Part shown: piece after piece, positions 61,632-64,000 of the stretch
Position numbering within the stretch: position 1 is the first letter of the stretch
Layout: each line of letters starts with the position of its first letter
Source of the DNA: Kluyveromyces lactis
Taxonomy: Eukaryota; Ascomycota; Saccharomycetes; Saccharomycetales; Saccharomycetaceae
Direction: 5' to 3'
Length of the DNA stretch: 64,000 nucleotides
NCBI RefSeq assembly: GCF_000002515.2
Contig: NC_006041.1
Location: forward strand, 1,550,001 to 1,614,000
Program-made: the position numbers and the translations under genes
The notes under the pieces: model-generated
The model's database searches: none
Seen by the model: the letters and a program-made list of their open reading frames with translations, nothing else
Told to the model about the DNA's origin: nothing

Positions 61632-62156
61632 TCACATAATAGTCAAATCACCGAACTTCTCCTTGTAACCTGGAACGTCCCATCTACCCTTCTTAACCAT
61701 CTCTTCCACCTTGGCATCGATTTCAGGTCTAGCCTTGGTCAATTCGTCCACAGTCAATTGGTCGAATGGTCTAGCGGATTCGATGTTGTTCAAAGTTTCC
61801 TTCAAGTCCTTCAATTCTTGAGCGACCAACTTTTCAGTCTCAGCAGCATTTTCAATGGCTTGAGATTCAAAGGCTTCAATGGTAGACAGTTGCTTGGAGA
61901 CATCAACGGAGACTGGCTTGTAAGATTTGTAGAATTGTTCAATCTTATCGACGACTTCGGTGTTCTTCAAGACAGATCTGTAATGGGAGAAATCAACAGA
62001 CGTAGGTTGACTTTGCAATTCCAATAACTGTCTACGGGCTTCATCGTTTCTCTTCTTGAAAGAGGACAATTGGGTGGCAGTCTTACCAGTCAATTTCAAA
62101 GAAGAAATGACCTTAGCCCAGTCTAATTTGTTAGCGGCGGATTTAGCTAGAGACAT
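61632..62156 (-). CDS. ATP7: Mitochondrial F1Fo ATP synthase subunit d
   Basis: 174 residues, the length of S. cerevisiae Atp7. Subunit d is part of the peripheral stalk, linking F1 to the membrane sector. Start MSLAKSAANKLDWAKVISSLKLTGK is the family N terminus; the open frame extends 22 codons upstream only from a TTG. The rest is helical (KRNDEARRQLLELQSQPTSVDFSHY, TIEAFESQAIENAAETEKLVAQELKDLKETL) and ends with a conserved GRWDVPGYKEKFGDLTIM. Biased codons. A second ATP synthase subunit gene (ATP19) is in this window, 32 kb away. Confidence 0.96.
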   Translation of the reverse strand: MSLAKSAANKLDWAKVISSLKLTGKTATQLSSFKKRNDEARRQLLELQSQPTSVDFSHYRSVLKNTEVVDKIEQFYKSYKPVSVDVSKQLSTIEAFESQAIENAAETEKLVAQELKDLKETLNNIESARPFDQLTVDELTKARPEIDAKVEEMVKKGRWDVPGYKEKFGDLTIM

Positions 62157-62475
62157 GATTATAATCTGGAAAAGGGTGAAGTTGTGGTTGTAAAATGTTA
62201 AAAGAGATACCGTAAAGCCCAAATAAAAGGAGCAATATGAAATGCAATATTAAATAATAATAATTAAATAACAGTTAACAGGAAAATGAATAAGACCTAC
62301 TAACGAATTGCAACTGTCAAACTTGTATCGTTCAGTGTTGTAGATTGAAAGCTTTAGGAAGCGAATGAAAAAAGATATGTTTGGAAAACCTGTGTAGAGG
62401 GAATAGTTCAGGAGGTCGTGTTATACGGTGTGAAGATGCGACTCGAAAGAATAACCTCATCGGGAAGTCACTGTC

Positions 62476-62607
62476 CGGGTAACGAGGTAATGTGTTGGCA
62501 ATGCCCAATCACAATGCGGGAAAGCCAACAAAGGAAAGCCGACACCCATACACAATGACCGAAGACCATCACGTGATTAGTATTTGAATTCCTAATTTGC
62601 TCACGTG
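62476..62607. promoter_or_regulatory. Reb1-Rap1-Cbf1-Cbf1 motif cluster between ATP7 and PUT3
   Basis: Within 132 bases: CGGGTAA (Reb1, 62476-62482), ACACCCATACACA (Rap1 full consensus, 62542-62554), ATCACGTGAT (Cbf1 palindrome, 62568-62577) and TCACGTGAC (62601-62609). It lies about 320-450 bases upstream of ATP7 and 500-640 bases upstream of PUT3, in a 958-base divergent gap. A cluster of general factors should keep this region free of nucleosomes. An 11-base A run and a GC-rich stretch (62655-62695) follow. Confidence 0.65.
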
Positions 62608-62721
62608 ACTCTGAAATTCAAATGTGTGAAAAAAAAAAAGAGGAGCTCATTTCCCGCCCGGTCCTATACCCCATTTCAGCCGCCGTCCGGCGCAATTCTC
62701 CAACATCACGCACTGGAACCC

Positions 62722-62746
62722 GTCAATATCGGTCAACACCGGTCAA
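62722..62746. repeat. Three GTCAA boxes at 10-base spacing upstream of PUT3
   Basis: GTCAA occurs at 62722, 62732 and 62742. The last two are within the exact unit CGGTCAAC, with ACC or TAT between. One helical turn separates each. It lies about 370-390 bases before the PUT3 ATG. Confidence 0.6.
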
Positions 62747-63114
62747 CTAACAGACTTTAACACAATACTGACTCCAATGCCAAGAGTATTCAGGTATATA
62801 TAGACCATACGTACTGGCATGGAACGAATAAAAACCCTGAACGTTTCCTTATCTGTTATTTCAGCGGTTCCAATTTGATTTCAGAACCTATACCGACATA
62901 CATAAAAAAAATTCGTTGAAAACAAACAAACAAACAAATACCTGTAAACAAATACATACTGCAACTAAACACTGAAACTAGCCAATCCCTGCCATAGCCC
63001 TATCCCACCCCTATACGATGATCATTAGTATACGATAGTCTGAAAGAATAGAACAGGAAACAAGATATTGGAAAAGATTTTGCAAGACATAGGATAGACG
63101 GGAAATTATTAGAG

Positions 63115-64000
63115 ATGAGCGCAACAGATAATGGGAGTGAACAGGATAAAGAAAGATCTGATAGCGTTTACAGCGGTGATGAGAAAGATGAGGTAATAGT
63201 AGAGTTACTGAATGATAAGAAAAAGAAGGTGAAACGGTCTTCTCTGGCATGCACCAGGTGCAGACGTAGACATATTAAGTGTCCGGGTGGGAATCCATGT
63301 TCCAAATGTCTCAAGGCGGGTGTTGCTTGCGAGTACGTGGAACCCAATAAGAAACTAATCGTTTCTATGAGTTATTTGCAGCGGTTGCAGAACGATTTGA
63401 GTATGATGAAGAAGGAAAACGTTAAGTTGCAATCTTCGCTCACGGAACGTAACGCAAAGGTCCAGTCCCTAGAGCAATTGAAACAACAGTACGACGAATT
63501 GCGATCACGTAGTAAGACTTATCTCCATGCTGATACTACTAGTAGTTCAAGTTTCCAGCCAAATCAGGATACAAGGACTTTACCAGTGATGAATAAACCC
63601 GATACGGATGTGGTTTTTCAAAAGAACAGTGTCCATGATTTGGTTCATGATGATGAAATCGTGCCCAATTTCTCAGAGAGGAGAGGCCGTTTGGTGGAAT
63701 CAAGGACAGGTCAAGAATATTTCGTTGGATCATCGTCAATGACATTGTTTGGTATGGAGATTCTTTCCTTGATCCCTGATTCGTTGAGAAGGAAAAGAGC
63801 ACATTTGGATAGGAAGAATCATAAACGCCTTCGGAAGCCAACAGGAGCATCACATTTACCTACTTCGTCTTCTTCAGCATCGTTGGCCAATCCCTCTTTG
63901 TTGAATGAACCAGAACCAGTCGATGAAGTGCTCCAAGAAGAAGGTAACGCGTACAGAATCGTGCTAGCTAAAAATGATGGGAATAATGATATAAGTGTCA
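63115..64000 (+). CDS. PUT3: Zinc-cluster transcription activator of proline use, Put3 (N-terminal part)
   Basis: The first 295 codons are present; the gene runs off the right edge (S. cerevisiae Put3 979). Put3 activates PUT1 and PUT2 when proline is the nitrogen source. A Zn2Cys6 cluster with cysteines at 46, 49, 56, 62, 65 and 72 (ACTRCRRRHIKCPGGNPC, then SKCLKAGVACEYVEP) closely resembles Put3, followed by a linker and a coiled-coil dimerisation helix at about 80-140 (SMSYLQRLQNDLSMMKKENVKLQ). Lys/Ser-rich disordered sequence follows. Position after ATP7 (YKL016C) matches YKL015W. With UGA2 it is one of two nitrogen-use genes here. Confidence 0.92.
   Translation, partial: MSATDNGSEQDKERSDSVYSGDEKDEVIVELLNDKKKKVKRSSLACTRCRRRHIKCPGGNPCSKCLKAGVACEYVEPNKKLIVSMSYLQRLQNDLSMMKKENVKLQSSLTERNAKVQSLEQLKQQYDELRSRSKTYLHADTTSSSSFQPNQDTRTLPVMNKPDTDVVFQKNSVHDLVHDDEIVPNFSERRGRLVESRTGQEYFVGSSSMTLFGMEILSLIPDSLRRKRAHLDRKNHKRLRKPTGASHLPTSSSSASLANPSLLNEPEPVDEVLQEEGNAYRIVLAKNDGNNDISV

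Overview
This window is yeast nuclear DNA, most likely from Kluyveromyces lactis or a very close relative. TRP1 and the inorganic pyrophosphatase IPP1 agree, as far as I can recall the sequences, with the K. lactis proteins in length (210 and 287 residues) and residues. Genes are compact and mostly intron-poor. The introns I find use GTATGY or GTACGT at the 5' end and TACTAAC at the branch point. The gene order is that of a yeast that did not pass through the whole-genome duplication: genes that lie on two sister regions in Saccharomyces cerevisiae are interleaved here in single copy.

Layout. 1-28 kb corresponds to S. cerevisiae YBR005-YBR015 merged with YDR003-YDR007 and YDL008-YDL010. It holds the 5' end of UTP20, a tandem pair of RCR1/RCR2-like membrane-protein genes, UGA2, RAD57, MAF1 (spliced), DSF2, SOK1, the divergent histone pair HHF1/HHT1, TRP1, IPP1, a tRNA-Thr(AGU), APC11, a GRX6/GRX7-type glutaredoxin and an MNN2/MNN5-type mannosyltransferase. 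26-46 kb is the YOL076-YOL081 block in reverse: MDM20, BRX1, ATP19, an inserted ATG42-type vacuolar carboxypeptidase, AVO1, REX4 and IRA2. 47-49.5 kb is EOS1-TPM1 (spliced), as in YNL080-YNL079. 50-64 kb merges the YKL015-YKL020 and YIR025-YIR033 regions: MGA2/SPT23, RAM2, YVH1, MND2, a small spliced YKL018C-A/mitofissin-like gene, SWD2, HCS1, ATP7 and the start of PUT3.

Functional themes. Four ribosome-assembly genes (UTP20, BRX1, REX4, YVH1) carry PAC elements, and in three of them the PAC core is extended into a GATGA pentanucleotide array of 4-7 units. Nutrient signalling is well represented: IRA2 and SOK1 (Ras/PKA), AVO1 (TORC2), MAF1 (Pol III repression), UGA2 and PUT3 (nitrogen use). 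Two intergenic regions (30.6-30.9 kb and 62.5-62.6 kb) contain close sets of Rap1, Reb1 and Cbf1-type motifs.

I see no transposon, LTR, virus-derived element, CRISPR array, rRNA gene or centromere in the window. The least expected items are the spliced mitofissin-like gene at 57.7-58.1 kb, a tropomyosin intron with a GC hairpin between a distant branch point and its acceptor, a 57-base two-part perfect inverted repeat at 53.77 kb, and the expanded PAC arrays. Function names rest on recognition of families and gene order from memory; no database search was run.
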